64,000 bases of DNA from Treponema sp. UBA1226 (GCA_002309195.1 DBWY01000007.1:93875-157874); one strand, 5' to 3'. Numbered from the stretch's first letter, positions 1-9,314 are shown. Numbers and translations: made by a program. Notes: generated by a model from the letters alone, not told the origin.

Positions 1-974
1 ATACATAAGAACGAATCTGATTTCCCCAGCCGATATCCTTTTTTTCACCGGCATATTTTGAGTTTTCCTTTTCTTTCTGCTCACGGTAATATTCGTAGAG
101 TTTTGCCTTGAGCATACTCATACATGCCTGACGGTTAAAAATCTGGCTTCTTTCACTCTGGCATGCAACTACAATTCCTGTAGGAAGATGAGTAAACCTT
201 ACAGCCGAGTCAGTCTTGTTTACATGCTGACCGCCTTTTCCGCCTGCACGATATGTATCAACCCTCAAATCCTCAGGTCTGATTTCGACTTCGATTGTAT
301 CGTCAAGAACAGGAAAAACATAAACGCTCGAAAAAGAAGTATGTCGTCTTGCGTTCGCGTCAAACGGACTTATGCGCACAAGGCGGTGGATTCCGGCTTC
401 TCCTTTAAGGTAGCCGTACGCGTACTCACCGTCAATCTGAAAGGTTATTGATTTAATTCCGCCTTCTGCCTCAAGCTGATCAATTACTTCTACTTTAAAG
501 CCACGGCGTTCTGCCCAGCGCGTGTACATTCTGCTAAGCATAAAAGCCCAGTCTTCGGCTTCGGTTCCGCCGGCTCCCGCATGAATCGTAAGAAAGGCGC
601 TCGAATTGTCCACCTCGCCCGAAAGGAGATTTAATACGCTCTGTTTTTCGTACTTTTTCTTTGCTTCTTCATACATTGTCCTGATCTCTGCTTCAGAAGC
701 CGCATCGCCTGATTCTAAAGCAAGTTCATACATTGTTTCTATGTCGTCTATATCGTTTATAAGCTCTTTCCACGGCTCAACGCGCATTTTAAGGGCTCTG
801 ATTTTACTCATAACCTTCTGGGCTTTCTGAGGATCGTCCCAGAAACCGTCGGCTGTAGTAAGTTTTTCTGATTCTTCTATTTTCTTATAGATTGAATCCG
901 GGTCAAAGACACCCCCAGACATTCATGATATTTTCTTTTAATTCAGCTATAGGTAATTTTAATTCTTCTAACAT
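1..974 (-). CDS. prfB: Peptide chain release factor 2 (partial, programmed frameshift)
   Basis: Release factor 2 ends translation at UGA and UAA. Reading the minus strand from the ATG at 974-972 gives a short first segment (MLEELKLPIAELKENIMNVW…) that runs into TGA at 905-903. A +1 shift there continues into a long frame of release factor 2 type. That frame carries the SPF stop-recognition motif (about 362-370) and the catalytic GGQ (about 227-235) in the context AGGKGGQHVNKTDSAVR. The gene runs off the left edge, so its C-terminus is missing. No clear ribosome site precedes the ATG; a second in-frame ATG at 926-924 is possible but would cut the conserved N-terminal helix. Identity is certain from SPF, GGQ and the frameshift site together. 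Confidence 0.96.
903..917 (-). promoter_or_regulatory. prfB programmed +1 frameshift site
   Basis: On the minus strand the sequence reads TGGGGGT, two bases, then CTT TGA C. This is the classical prfB arrangement: a Shine-Dalgarno-like purine stretch just upstream of CTT followed by an in-frame UGA and a C. When release factor 2 is scarce the ribosome slips +1 on CUU and makes the full protein, so the factor controls its own synthesis. The GGGGG core matches the E. coli element in type and spacing. Confidence 0.95.
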
Positions 975-1005
975 AATATTGATAGAATAAATTAAACATT
1001 GTATC

Positions 1006-1035
1006 TTGTCAAATAAGTAAAAATGATTATACAAT
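1006..1035 (+). promoter_or_regulatory. Promoter of the 1043 gene
   Basis: TTGTCA (1006-1011), an 18-base spacer and TACAAT (1030-1035) form a good housekeeping promoter. The expected start of transcription falls at about 1041-1043, at the ATG itself, and no ribosome site is visible, so the mRNA may be leaderless. Confidence 0.5.
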
Positions 1036-1042
1036 ATATAGT

Positions 1043-1960
1043 ATGAAACTTAAAAAACTGCTTATTGCTTTAACAGCCGTATTTACCGCTTATTTTACAT
1101 TTGCACAGTCAAGGCCGGTTGCCCTTGATATAAATGTCGTTCCAAAAGAAACTTCAAAAATCAAAATAACATGGAAAATCCCGGAAAACTCAGAGCCGGC
1201 AATAACAGGTTTTTTAATCTGTCGTGACACAAAGCAGATTACTTCTTATGAACAGCTTTCTTCGCTCGGAGTAATTGCACAGCTTGCTTCGGATATCACA
1301 GAATACACAGACTTCGTAGAAGATTTTCGCGAATATTTTTACTGCGTAATTGCAAATACAGACAACGGCCCTTACATGATTCTTCTTCCTTCGATTAATA
1401 CATCTGTAGGCGGAATCAGAGCCAGAAAAAACATGAATGTCGAAAACGAAGTAATCACTCCGTCAGAAACAGCATCTTCAAAAAAGACTTCAAAACCGGT
1501 GGACGTTTCAGAAAGAATGAGAGACATTCCTCTTCCTACACCGGGACTTGTAGACACAAATAAAAACCAGGCTGTCAAGCTTGGTCCTAAAGCAATGAAC
1601 GCTTCAAAAACTCTCGGCAAAAATTATGTCGGAAAGAAAAATAAGATAACAAAAATGCATATTTTCGAAGAAGACCTTGTCTGCCCGGAAGGCGGTGACG
1701 ACTACTTCTTATTTAAAATCTTAAAGGCAACATTTGCAAAAAAAGATTTTAAAGCTTCGATAAAAGAGCTTAACGATTTTTTAAGTGTACGCCGCAGTGA
1801 ATCTACATCAAAACGCGCGACATTCTATCTTGCACAGTCATATTATTTTTCAAAAGACTATCAGAATGCACTCTTTAACTTCCTCACAGTCAGCGAAGAA
1901 TATCCAAAGCTATCAAAGAAATGGATAGACTCAAGCCTCGACATGATAGAAATTAATTAA
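1043..1960 (+). CDS. Secreted protein with Fn3-like and TPR-like parts
   Basis: A 305-residue exported protein of unknown function. Residues 1-22 are a signal peptide (MKLKKLLIALTAVFTAYFTFA|QS). Residues about 25-110 look like one fibronectin type III fold (KIKITWKIPENSEPAITGF…, with Y/FYC near the end). A low-complexity Ser/Thr/Lys linker follows. The last 80 residues (…ATFYLAQSYYFSKDYQNAL…) resemble a TPR or YbgF-type helical repeat. It ends by overlapping the stop of the convergent TPR gene. The start is fixed by the signal peptide; no ribosome site is seen. A similar Fn3-like segment occurs in the lipoprotein at 29386. Function is not recognised. Confidence 0.75.
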   Translation: MKLKKLLIALTAVFTAYFTFAQSRPVALDINVVPKETSKIKITWKIPENSEPAITGFLICRDTKQITSYEQLSSLGVIAQLASDITEYTDFVEDFREYFYCVIANTDNGPYMILLPSINTSVGGIRARKNMNVENEVITPSETASSKKTSKPVDVSERMRDIPLPTPGLVDTNKNQAVKLGPKAMNASKTLGKNYVGKKNKITKMHIFEEDLVCPEGGDDYFLFKILKATFAKKDFKASIKELNDFLSVRRSESTSKRATFYLAQSYYFSKDYQNALFNFLTVSEEYPKLSKKWIDSSLDMIEIN

Positions 1961-4136
1961 GTTCTTTTATCATTCTTATAAGCGATGGAGTTCTGGTAAT
2001 CTCAAGATCTGCACCCTTAAGTGCACTCACTTTGCCCTGATTATCTTTTGTCGCCTGAGGAGAAGTATCCTTTGCAGCTTCACTAGGAGTTTCCTGTGAA
2101 GTTTTCGGATCCGGAACTTCTACAAGAATCAGCTCGTCATCGCTGTTAACTCTGTCATAAAATCCCGTATCAGAAAGAACACCTTCAGAAATTTCTTCAG
2201 AAACTTTAGTAACCGTTACGATACCGAGCATGTCAGATTCGTTATAAACAAGCCCTACTCCGGTATCGCTTGTTTTCATCGCACCTTTTTTGATTACGGC
2301 AAATTTAGAATTCTTTACGATACCTTCTGTTTTTCCTATATCGATAAGAATATCAGAAAGGCTTCTGTTTAATATATTTGCCCTTACCGGTAAAATCGAA
2401 AGTATTTCTTTTCTTAATCTTAAAAGCGAACCGGAGAATCTTTCGTTACCCGTTCTGTAAATAGAAAAATCTCTTGTCTTTGTTCCGGTCCTTGCAGAAT
2501 ACATTACGGCGTCAATCTTTACGTCACGTTCCGTTTCGTCTCCTGTAAGAATAATAAAATAGTCAAGCTTTTTATCATGTGCTTTTTTATATGCGTCTGC
2601 ATAACCTGTAACTTCTTCTGGATAAAGCTTTACGTTCGTAGAAGAAATTCCCTGGAACATAAGGCGAAGCGTATCCGATGCAATGCGCGCAATATCACAG
2701 TGATAAAGCGGTTCAACTTTTTCCATATAATAAATACCGATATTCCATCTTGTCTTATCAAGATAGAACGGATTGATGTCCCATTTTTTTGCAAGCGTAT
2801 TTTCCATAAGGGACTCAAAACCTTCTACAGTATCTGAAAGTCTTGTATAACGTATCTTTTTTGCTTCTTCGATATCTGTAGGTTTATCCTTGTTCTTTAC
2901 CTCAGGAAGCTTTGAATTATTCTTTACAAACTTAATCTGTTCAAGATAGTTTTCGTTAAATCCATCATTATAGAGAATGTCAGAAAAAGCAAGACGTGCG
3001 GTTTTGTTTTTAGGATTTATCTTTAAAGCGCTCTGGTATTCATAACGAACCTGAAGTCCCGAATATTTTTTCTGATACTCCTGTCCTTTTTTAACATGAT
3101 ACATCGCCCAGTTTTTTCTTCTAGGATCTTCAAGACGAGTATTCTTTAAAATCGAAAGTTCAAAAGCGCTTCTCATTATTTCGTCAGAAGGATCTACTGT
3201 AAGACCGGTTTCCCAGGTAGCAAGAGAATCTTCATAACGTCCAAGCTTTTCAAGCGCAAGACCTTTTATAAACCAGGCCTGAGAAACATTTCGGTTGCGG
3301 TTTATCCTAAAGTCTGCAATATCAATTACATCATCGTAGCGCTTTTGAGCATAATAGATTGTCGATAAAAGTTCGTAAGCGCTGTCGTAATTTGGATTTA
3401 CAGTAACGGCCATGATGCATTTTTTTTCTGCATCCTTATAGTCCCCATTCATTGCAGAAAGATAAGAAGCAATAAAATAAACTTCTTCGTTATTTGCATG
3501 AGACTGTAATGCCCTGTTTATATAACTGTAGGCAAGATCTTTTTTACCGAGCTCTGTACTAACAAGCGCAAGACTTAAAAGCGCCTTTACATTTAAAGGC
3601 TCGCGTTTTAAAGCATCGTTATAAAGACTTTCTGCACCAGAAAGTTTTCCAGAAAAAAGATCAAGTTCTGCAAGACCAAATCTTGCTTCTATGTTGTTCG
3701 GATATTTTTTTAAAACTGAATTAAAAAGCTTGTCTGCGTCATTAAATTTCCCGAGAGAAATATAACTGAACGCCTTAAGATTTGTATACTCTGGTTTTTC
3801 ACCTGCATATTTCTGTGCGTTTTCTACATATTCAACACACAGATCAAACTGATTCATCTCATAAGAACATTTAGAAAGCATGTACCACGCATCTGCATAA
3901 GCGCCGTTTTTCTGGAGTGCCTCCTGAAATTTCTCACTTGCCTGCCACCAGTTTTTCTGACTGTAAAAATCATAACCGATGTTATAAAGCTGGGCAGCAG
4001 ACATATTGCTGTTCTGCTCAAATGCACGTGTTTTTGAAAAGCCGTTTACTTCTGCAGAAGCCGGAAGAATTAAAAATAAACATACAGAAGAAATTAAAAA
4101 GAACCTTTTTACAAGGCCGTCATTCTTTGTTTTCAT
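1953..4136 (-). CDS. Exported TPR-repeat protein
   Basis: A periplasmic or outer-membrane-associated scaffold protein of about 727 residues. It has a signal peptide (KRFFLISSVCLFLILPASA) and then about nine tetratricopeptide repeats through residue ~420. A C-terminal domain of about 250 residues (from LYHCDIARIASDTLRL…) resembles the FlgT/LpoB-like stress-lipoprotein folds seen in spirochete TPR proteins. The tail is rich in Pro, Ser, Thr and Glu. It is the last gene of the phoH operon and overlaps the upstream CBS gene by 17 bp. I chose the ATG at 4136 because GGTGG/GGGGAAAAGG lies upstream of it, while the ATG at 4157 has no ribosome site. The exact role is unknown. Confidence 0.8.
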   Translation of the reverse strand: MKTKNDGLVKRFFLISSVCLFLILPASAEVNGFSKTRAFEQNSNMSAAQLYNIGYDFYSQKNWWQASEKFQEALQKNGAYADAWYMLSKCSYEMNQFDLCVEYVENAQKYAGEKPEYTNLKAFSYISLGKFNDADKLFNSVLKKYPNNIEARFGLAELDLFSGKLSGAESLYNDALKREPLNVKALLSLALVSTELGKKDLAYSYINRALQSHANNEEVYFIASYLSAMNGDYKDAEKKCIMAVTVNPNYDSAYELLSTIYYAQKRYDDVIDIADFRINRNRNVSQAWFIKGLALEKLGRYEDSLATWETGLTVDPSDEIMRSAFELSILKNTRLEDPRRKNWAMYHVKKGQEYQKKYSGLQVRYEYQSALKINPKNKTARLAFSDILYNDGFNENYLEQIKFVKNNSKLPEVKNKDKPTDIEEAKKIRYTRLSDTVEGFESLMENTLAKKWDINPFYLDKTRWNIGIYYMEKVEPLYHCDIARIASDTLRLMFQGISSTNVKLYPEEVTGYADAYKKAHDKKLDYFIILTGDETERDVKIDAVMYSARTGTKTRDFSIYRTGNERFSGSLLRLRKEILSILPVRANILNRSLSDILIDIGKTEGIVKNSKFAVIKKGAMKTSDTGVGLVYNESDMLGIVTVTKVSEEISEGVLSDTGFYDRVNSDDELILVEVPDPKTSQETPSEAAKDTSPQATKDNQGKVSALKGADLEITRTPSLIRMIKELN

Positions 4137-4917
4137 CCTTTTCCCCACCACCTTCATTATGATATATAACTTTAATCATATCAATCCTATGACCGTCCAT
4201 ATCCTGAATTATAAAGTCATAATCTTTCCATGTAATTTTTTCAAATTTAAGCGGAATTTTACCGAATAAATCCAGCACGAATCCGCCGAAAGTATCAAAA
4301 TCGCCGCTCGGAAACTCTGATCCAATCTGCTCGTTCAAATCCTCAAGATTTTCCCTTGCATCAATAAGCCATGTATCCTTACCGAGATTTATTATATCCT
4401 CGCGCTCGTTATCAAACTCATCCTGAATATCCCCTACAATTTCTTCGATGATATCTTCAAGGCATACGATACCCGAAAGCCCACCGTATTCATCGACAGC
4501 CATCGCGATATGAACATGACGCCTTTTAAACTCGCGCAAAAGTGTATCTATTCTTTTTGTTTCCGGAACAAAAAAAGCCTTTCTTATTATTTTTTCAAGC
4601 GAAACAGTTTCGTTGTTAAAAAGATATTTTATAAGATCCTTTACATAAAGAATTCCGACTACATTATCAATTGAATCTTTATAGACAGGAAAGCGCGAAT
4701 GTCCGCTTTCGAAAATCTTTTTAGTCCACTCTTCCTGAGACCAGTCAACATTTACAAAGTCAACATCGATTCTCGGAATCATAACCTCTTTTACCAGAGT
4801 GCTCGAAAGATCTTCTACACCCTGAATCATATCTTCTTTTTCTTCGTTTAAGATTTCATCAAGTTCTGTCTGAGGTTCTTCTTTATTTTTCGTTTTAGCA
4901 AAATCAAATAAACTCAT
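4120..4917 (-). CDS. tlyC: CBS-domain protein of the TlyC/CorC (hemolysin C) family
   Basis: A 265-residue soluble protein with two CBS domains (about residues 40-175: LVKEVMIPRIDVDFVNVD…, …HSRFPVYKDSIDNVVGILYVKDL, …VDEYGGLSGIVCLEDIIEEIVGDI) and a C-terminal CorC/HlyC transporter-associated domain (about 180-255). These are the hallmarks of the TlyC/CorC family, linked to Mg/Co homeostasis and historically annotated as hemolysin. There is no N-terminal DUF21 membrane part, so this is the short cytosolic form. The neighbours ybeY and phoH recur with this gene in many bacteria (ybeZ-ybeY-ybeX). By that order it corresponds to ybeX, with a likely role in ribosome or ion homeostasis rather than haemolysis. 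Confidence 0.9.
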   Translation of the reverse strand: MSLFDFAKTKNKEEPQTELDEILNEEKEDMIQGVEDLSSTLVKEVMIPRIDVDFVNVDWSQEEWTKKIFESGHSRFPVYKDSIDNVVGILYVKDLIKYLFNNETVSLEKIIRKAFFVPETKRIDTLLREFKRRHVHIAMAVDEYGGLSGIVCLEDIIEEIVGDIQDEFDNEREDIINLGKDTWLIDARENLEDLNEQIGSEFPSGDFDTFGGFVLDLFGKIPLKFEKITWKDYDFIIQDMDGHRIDMIKVIYHNEGGGEKDENKE

Positions 4918-4932
4918 TTCTCTCTACCATTT

Positions 4933-5415
4933 CTAACTTTCTATAATCGTTTCATCCTTTAATTCATCAAGAATTTTTTCCTGCAGCACAAGCATTTCGC
5001 ACTCAGGCTTTGCACCCTTTTCGATATGTTCTTCGCCGTGATCCATTCCGTTTAAATGCAGAAGCCCATGAACTAAAAGACGTTTAAGCTCATCATTTTC
5101 TGTTATTTCAAAATATTCAGCATTTTCCCTGATCATTTCTATGCTTATGGCGATATCACCGACTGTTTTCCATTTCCCTTCATCATCTTCGTATTCGCCA
5201 TCGGCTTCAAAAGATAAAACATCTGTAGCAGCATCAATGTTACGGTATTCTTTGTTAAGAAGTTTTATGTATTCATTATCAACAAACATTACAGAAACTT
5301 CTTCACCGTCAAACTTGAGTTTTTTCATCGCAAGAGAAATAAAGTCCTCTACTTTTTCAAACCATGAAGGAGTTTCCAGATTTTCCTGAACGCTTACTAA
5401 AATTCTGTTTGCCAT
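4933..5415 (-). CDS. ybeY: Endoribonuclease YbeY (rRNA maturation)
   Basis: A 160-residue metal-dependent endoribonuclease used in 16S rRNA 3'-end processing and ribosome quality control. The zinc-binding signature HGLLHLNGMDH (residues 116-126, H-x3-H-x5-H) is intact. The preceding DVLSFE and GDIAIS segments are also typical of the family. Length is normal. It lies 2 bp downstream of the HD-domain gene and 15 bp upstream of tlyC, in the conserved phoH-HD-ybeY-ybeX-type cluster. Confidence 0.97.
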   Translation of the reverse strand: MANRILVSVQENLETPSWFEKVEDFISLAMKKLKFDGEEVSVMFVDNEYIKLLNKEYRNIDAATDVLSFEADGEYEDDEGKWKTVGDIAISIEMIRENAEYFEITENDELKRLLVHGLLHLNGMDHGEEHIEKGAKPECEMLVLQEKILDELKDETIIES

Positions 5416-5417
5416 AA

Positions 5418-7163
5418 CTACTTTTTTTTCTGTTTTATTTTTACTGAATTATTTACGACCACAGTCTTATTTTTTTCTTCCGGATCATCAGGATCTTTCT
5501 GGTCAGGATACTCGATGCGCGAGTGATAATAACCTGCAAGAATCGTAACAAAAGATTCACGTATCTTAGTAAGATCACTGAATGTAAGATTACAGTTATC
5601 AAGCTGATGATGTTCAAGCTTAGAAGCGATAAGACTCTGAATAAATTTATCAAGACGAGAAACAGAAGGCTTTTCAAGAGTACGACATGCAGCTTCTACT
5701 GTATCTGCAAGCATTACTACAGCACTTTCTTTTGTCGTAGGCGGAACTCCGTTATATGCAAAATCTTCTTCGTTTGCATCCGGATTCTGTTTTTTTGCTT
5801 CGTTATAGAAATATGCAATTACGCTGTTTCCATGATGCTCTGCGATGATGTCTATGATAACCTGAGGAAGGTGCAGCTGATGAGCTTTTTCAACACCTTT
5901 TTTAACATGGCTTCGTATTACAGAAACAGAAAGTGACGGATTAATGTCGTCATGCTTATTCTGCCCGGTCTGGTTTTCTACGAAATATTCGCTCTGATCC
6001 ATCTTTCCGATATCGTGATAGTATGCACCGACGCGCGCAACGAGGGCATTTGCTCCTATTTCGTTACATGCATTTTCGGCAAGGGTTGCAACCATCATCG
6101 CATGGTTATAAGTGCCCGAAGCGGTAAGCAAAAGCCCTCTCATAGTAGGATTGTTAAGGTCACTTAAATCCATAAGCCTGAATACAGATGCAGTATTTAA
6201 AATCTGTTCAAGCGGAGTAATAAATCCTAAAGCAAGAATACCGCAGATAAAACCGTTTACCGCAATCGCAAATGCAAGAGTTCCAAATCTGTCAAACGAC
6301 TCATTAAAAAGAATTTTTTCAAGAAATAAAAACAGGATGTTCAAAAGCGCAATCGAAACAGACGCAAAAACCATATCGATACGTGTTTCAATTTTTCTTA
6401 CGATTCTTGCAGCACTAAAGCATGAACAGAACGTAAAGAGGAATACAATGATATTGTAGTCTGCAGCGCTTAAAATTCCCAGCGATAATACGATGGAATA
6501 GAACAAAGCAGATTTTTCACCGTAAAGAAGCGTAATCAAAAAGATTACGAATGCAGTCGGAATCGCAATACACAGATGGAACGGTGACTGCGCAAAAAAC
6601 GGATACTTCGGAGCAAAAAGCGTACACGAATAAAGTATCGTAAAGAAAATAATCTGCAGTAAAAGTTCTTTAAAGGCAAGTTTTCTTCCTAAAAGCACAT
6701 CAGAATAAAGAAGGGTCCACAAAATCATCAAAAGGAGCAGATAAAGTACAGAATTTGCATAAGCTCTGTAATCGATGTACTCTTTTTCGTTAGCCATCTT
6801 TTCGAGTTTTCTGTAGCCTTCTTCTGTTATAGGAAAACCCTTTCTTATGATTTTTTCACCGTCATGAATTGCAATCGGATACTTTGAGTTTGCCGGAATC
6901 GTTCTGTCTGCAACAATGTTTCTGTCTGCAATCTGCCCGATTTCGTATTCATTAAGAGAAAAAGCTGCAATAGTCACGTTTTTCGTTACACTAAAAAAAG
7001 TAATTATAGAAATAACGAGAAAAGAAACTATCGAAAGAATAAAAATAGGATAATCTTCCTTTAAATTTTCAAAAAATTTCTTAAAAACAGAAACTTTTTT
7101 ATCTTTATTCTTCTTTTCCTTTTTCTTTGAGTTTTCAATTACATTATCATTCTTCTTTTGCAT
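5418..7163 (-). CDS. Membrane HD-domain phosphodiesterase (PgpH-like, 7TM-HD)
   Basis: A 581-residue integral membrane protein, probably a cyclic-di-AMP phosphodiesterase of the PgpH/7TMR-HD family. There is a Lys-rich cytosolic N-terminus, one membrane segment (~38-60) and a short outside region (~60-135). About six or seven further membrane helices (~138-330) follow, then a cytosolic HD domain with TYNHAMMVATL, HDIGK (residue ~386), and HHG further on. Listeria PgpH is over 700 residues because of a long extracellular 7TMR-HDED domain; here that domain is much shorter. The gene overlaps the end of phoH by 17 bp and is in the order typical for this family. Substrate is inferred from family, not shown. 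Confidence 0.88.
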   Translation of the reverse strand: MQKKNDNVIENSKKKEKKNKDKKVSVFKKFFENLKEDYPIFILSIVSFLVISIITFFSVTKNVTIAAFSLNEYEIGQIADRNIVADRTIPANSKYPIAIHDGEKIIRKGFPITEEGYRKLEKMANEKEYIDYRAYANSVLYLLLLMILWTLLYSDVLLGRKLAFKELLLQIIFFTILYSCTLFAPKYPFFAQSPFHLCIAIPTAFVIFLITLLYGEKSALFYSIVLSLGILSAADYNIIVFLFTFCSCFSAARIVRKIETRIDMVFASVSIALLNILFLFLEKILFNESFDRFGTLAFAIAVNGFICGILALGFITPLEQILNTASVFRLMDLSDLNNPTMRGLLLTASGTYNHAMMVATLAENACNEIGANALVARVGAYYHDIGKMDQSEYFVENQTGQNKHDDINPSLSVSVIRSHVKKGVEKAHQLHLPQVIIDIIAEHHGNSVIAYFYNEAKKQNPDANEEDFAYNGVPPTTKESAVVMLADTVEAACRTLEKPSVSRLDKFIQSLIASKLEHHQLDNCNLTFSDLTKIRESFVTILAGYYHSRIEYPDQKDPDDPEEKNKTVVVNNSVKIKQKKK

Positions 7164-8136
7164 TTTCGTACGCCTGCACTATCTTTTTTACCAGAGGATT
7201 TCTTACTACATCTGCTCCCGTCATCTGCATCATTCCGATTTCCGAAACATTCGAAAGAACCTGCAGAGCATCTACAAGACCAGACTTACATCTTTTTGGT
7301 AAATCTATTTGAGTAACATCTCCGGTAACAAATACCTTAGATCCATTTCCCATGCGTGTCAAAAACATTTTCATCTGCTCGCATGTCGTATTCTGTGCTT
7401 CATCAAGGATAACCACACAATCATTTAGAGTCCTTCCGCGCATATACGCAAGAGGAGCCATCTCTATTATACCATTTTCTATTAATTTTTTAACAGTATC
7501 CTTAGGTAAAATCGCTTCCATAGAATCATAAAGCGGCCTCAGGTACGGGCCAATCTTCTGATCAAGGTCACCAGGCAAAAATCCAAGGCTTTCCCCTGCT
7601 TCTACAACCGGACGGGTTAAAACAATCCCTTTTTTTTCTTTAGAAAGAACAAGCCTCAAAGCTTCTGCAACGGCAAGGAAAGTCTTTCCCGAACCTGCAC
7701 TTCCCGTACAGAAAACCATGTCCTTTGTCCTCAAAAGCCTTACATAATCTGCCTGATTCTGGGTCTTAGGATATACTTTTTTCTGGCAACCCGGAACAAT
7801 AACAGCCCCTTCATTCATTGTAGCGTGTTCACGCTTAGAGGAAAAATAGTCTTTTGTAGGAGTATAGTCAGGATTTAAGTCTGTATTAAGGATAGAAGCT
7901 ACAGCATCTTCTGTATCTGCATAGCCTTCTTCGATTTCGTCAATAATTCTATCTATTATAAACCTGAACTGTTGTAAAATCGCAGGATCGTCCTGTTCTA
8001 CGGACAGTTCATTTCCCCGCATGAACACGGGTACGCCAAGATGCTGTTCTATGAGTTTAAGATTGCTGTCGTTAGTGCCGCAAAGTTTCGTTAAAATATC
8101 TGTATCCGACACAACAATTTTATAAGAATGTTCCAC
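7147..8136 (-). CDS. phoH: PhoH-family ATPase (PhoL/YbeZ)
   Basis: A 329-residue cytosolic ATPase of the PhoH family, thought to act with YbeY in RNA metabolism. An N-terminal KH-like segment covers about residues 1-75. The P-loop domain has Walker A GSAGSGKT (144-151) and Walker B VVILDEAQ (241-248), plus the family motif TRPVVEAGE. The start is GTG (8136-8134), with AGGGG a few bases upstream on the minus strand, so the usual ATG is absent. First gene of the phoH-HD-ybeY-tlyC-TPR operon, read from a promoter at 8193-8164. Confidence 0.95.
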   Translation of the reverse strand: MEHSYKIVVSDTDILTKLCGTNDSNLKLIEQHLGVPVFMRGNELSVEQDDPAILQQFRFIIDRIIDEIEEGYADTEDAVASILNTDLNPDYTPTKDYFSSKREHATMNEGAVIVPGCQKKVYPKTQNQADYVRLLRTKDMVFCTGSAGSGKTFLAVAEALRLVLSKEKKGIVLTRPVVEAGESLGFLPGDLDQKIGPYLRPLYDSMEAILPKDTVKKLIENGIIEMAPLAYMRGRTLNDCVVILDEAQNTTCEQMKMFLTRMGNGSKVFVTGDVTQIDLPKRCKSGLVDALQVLSNVSEIGMMQMTGADVVRNPLVKKIVQAYENAKEE

Positions 8137-8163
8137 AAAACCCCTTTTTTTATGCTTTATATA

Positions 8164-8193
8164 ATTATAAAGTCACTATTGTTGTTTGGTCAA
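8164..8193 (-). promoter_or_regulatory. Promoter of the phoH operon
   Basis: On the minus strand TTGACC (8193-8188) and a perfect TATAAT (8169-8164) are separated by 18 bases. The start of transcription would be near 8157, about 20 nt before the GTG. It lies back to back with the GGDEF gene promoter region. Confidence 0.65.
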
Positions 8194-8201
8194 GGATAGT
8201 T

Positions 8202-8207
8202 TATAAT
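8202..8207 (+). promoter_or_regulatory. -10 element immediately before the GGDEF gene
   Basis: A perfect TATAAT ends 7 bases before the ATG at 8215; a weak TTGTTG lies 17 bases upstream. If used, transcription begins at or beside the start codon and the message is leaderless. This would explain why AAGGAG abuts the ATG with no spacing. Confidence 0.4.
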
Positions 8208-8214
8208 TAAGGAG

Positions 8215-9297
8215 ATGGAGTTTACATTAATCAGAGGGCTTATACAGCTTAATTATCAGTCAGTTGCTATTTCGATAATTCTTCTCGTTTTTATCTGCAC
8301 GAATAAAACGTTCCCGCGAAACGTTCTCATGTATTTTTTCGTTGCCTGTATTCTTGCACTGCTTCTCACATTTGCAGATAACGTAAGATATCTTTCTTCA
8401 CAGCTGCCTGCCCCTACGAGCGCACGCTACTGGAGTTCTGCAGTCGGCTATGCCCTTCGCCCGATAACCATCTTCCTTATTTTTGAAGTATCCGGAAGAA
8501 ACCAGAAACGCCCTTCTGCGTGGTACTGGATTCCGATTTTCTTTAATACGGCAATTTCATTTTTAAGCATTCCGACAGGAATAATGTTTTTCTTTACAGA
8601 CGACAACATGCTCGGACACGGACCATTGGGATATCTGTGTCACTTTACGACACTCGCATATGCTGTTCTCATCATAAACAATTCACTTAAAATTTATAAA
8701 TCAAATAAAATGGAAACAGTAGTCATTGCGGTGATTATCGTGTTTGCATCTGCTGCAGCAGTGCTCGAGCATTTCTTTTTATTCAGCATAATACTTGCAC
8801 AGACAATCACAATCGGAATCGTTTTCTATTTTCTGTTCCTTAATGTGCAGGTTCACAAACGCGACACGCTCACAAATCTCTTAAATCGCCGATGCTTTTA
8901 TCTTGACTTAAGACGATTTTTAAATAGAAAGATAATTGTTTTATCAATGGATTTAAATGATTTAAAAAGATGGAACGATAACTACGGACACGCCGCAGGT
9001 GACACGGCAATCAAGACATGCGTAGACTTTATGCTTACGACATTCCCTAAAGCACGCCTTTACAGAACGGGCGGAGATGAGTTTATGGCAATCTTTTTAA
9101 ATTTTACGAAGGAACAGATTCTAACACTTGTCCGTCAGTTTCATGCAAAACTTGAACCTACCCCCTACCGCGTAGCATGTGGAGTTGCAGAATTTATTCC
9201 GGGCGACGACATCGAAAAAATCATCTCCCAGTCCGACCGCGAAATGTACAAGAATAAGAAAGCATTAAAATCTGTCGAGTTTGAACAGATGAAATAA
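8215..9297 (+). CDS. Membrane diguanylate cyclase (GGDEF)
   Basis: A 360-residue protein that should make cyclic-di-GMP. The N-terminal ~210 residues hold about six or seven hydrophobic helices (a membrane sensor), then a GGDEF domain from RDTLTNLLNRR. Substrate motifs MDLNDLKRWNDNYGHAAGD and the active-site GGDEF (residues 286-290) are intact. The RxxD inhibitory site expected just before the GG is absent (the region reads FPKARLYRT), so product inhibition is probably lost. Stop TAG at 8197 limits the N-terminus; ATG 8215 is the only standard start before the first membrane helix. A terminator follows, so this is a single-gene unit. Confidence 0.93.
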   Translation: MEFTLIRGLIQLNYQSVAISIILLVFICTNKTFPRNVLMYFFVACILALLLTFADNVRYLSSQLPAPTSARYWSSAVGYALRPITIFLIFEVSGRNQKRPSAWYWIPIFFNTAISFLSIPTGIMFFFTDDNMLGHGPLGYLCHFTTLAYAVLIINNSLKIYKSNKMETVVIAVIIVFASAAAVLEHFFLFSIILAQTITIGIVFYFLFLNVQVHKRDTLTNLLNRRCFYLDLRRFLNRKIIVLSMDLNDLKRWNDNYGHAAGDTAIKTCVDFMLTTFPKARLYRTGGDEFMAIFLNFTKEQILTLVRQFHAKLEPTPYRVACGVAEFIPGDDIEKIISQSDREMYKNKKALKSVEFEQMK

Positions 9298-9314
9298 GCG
9301 GAAGAAAAAAAATG

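Noticed and set aside
188..451. Plus-strand open frame opposite prfB
   Set aside because: It is the antisense shadow of the conserved GGQ region; no ribosome site and no family resemblance.
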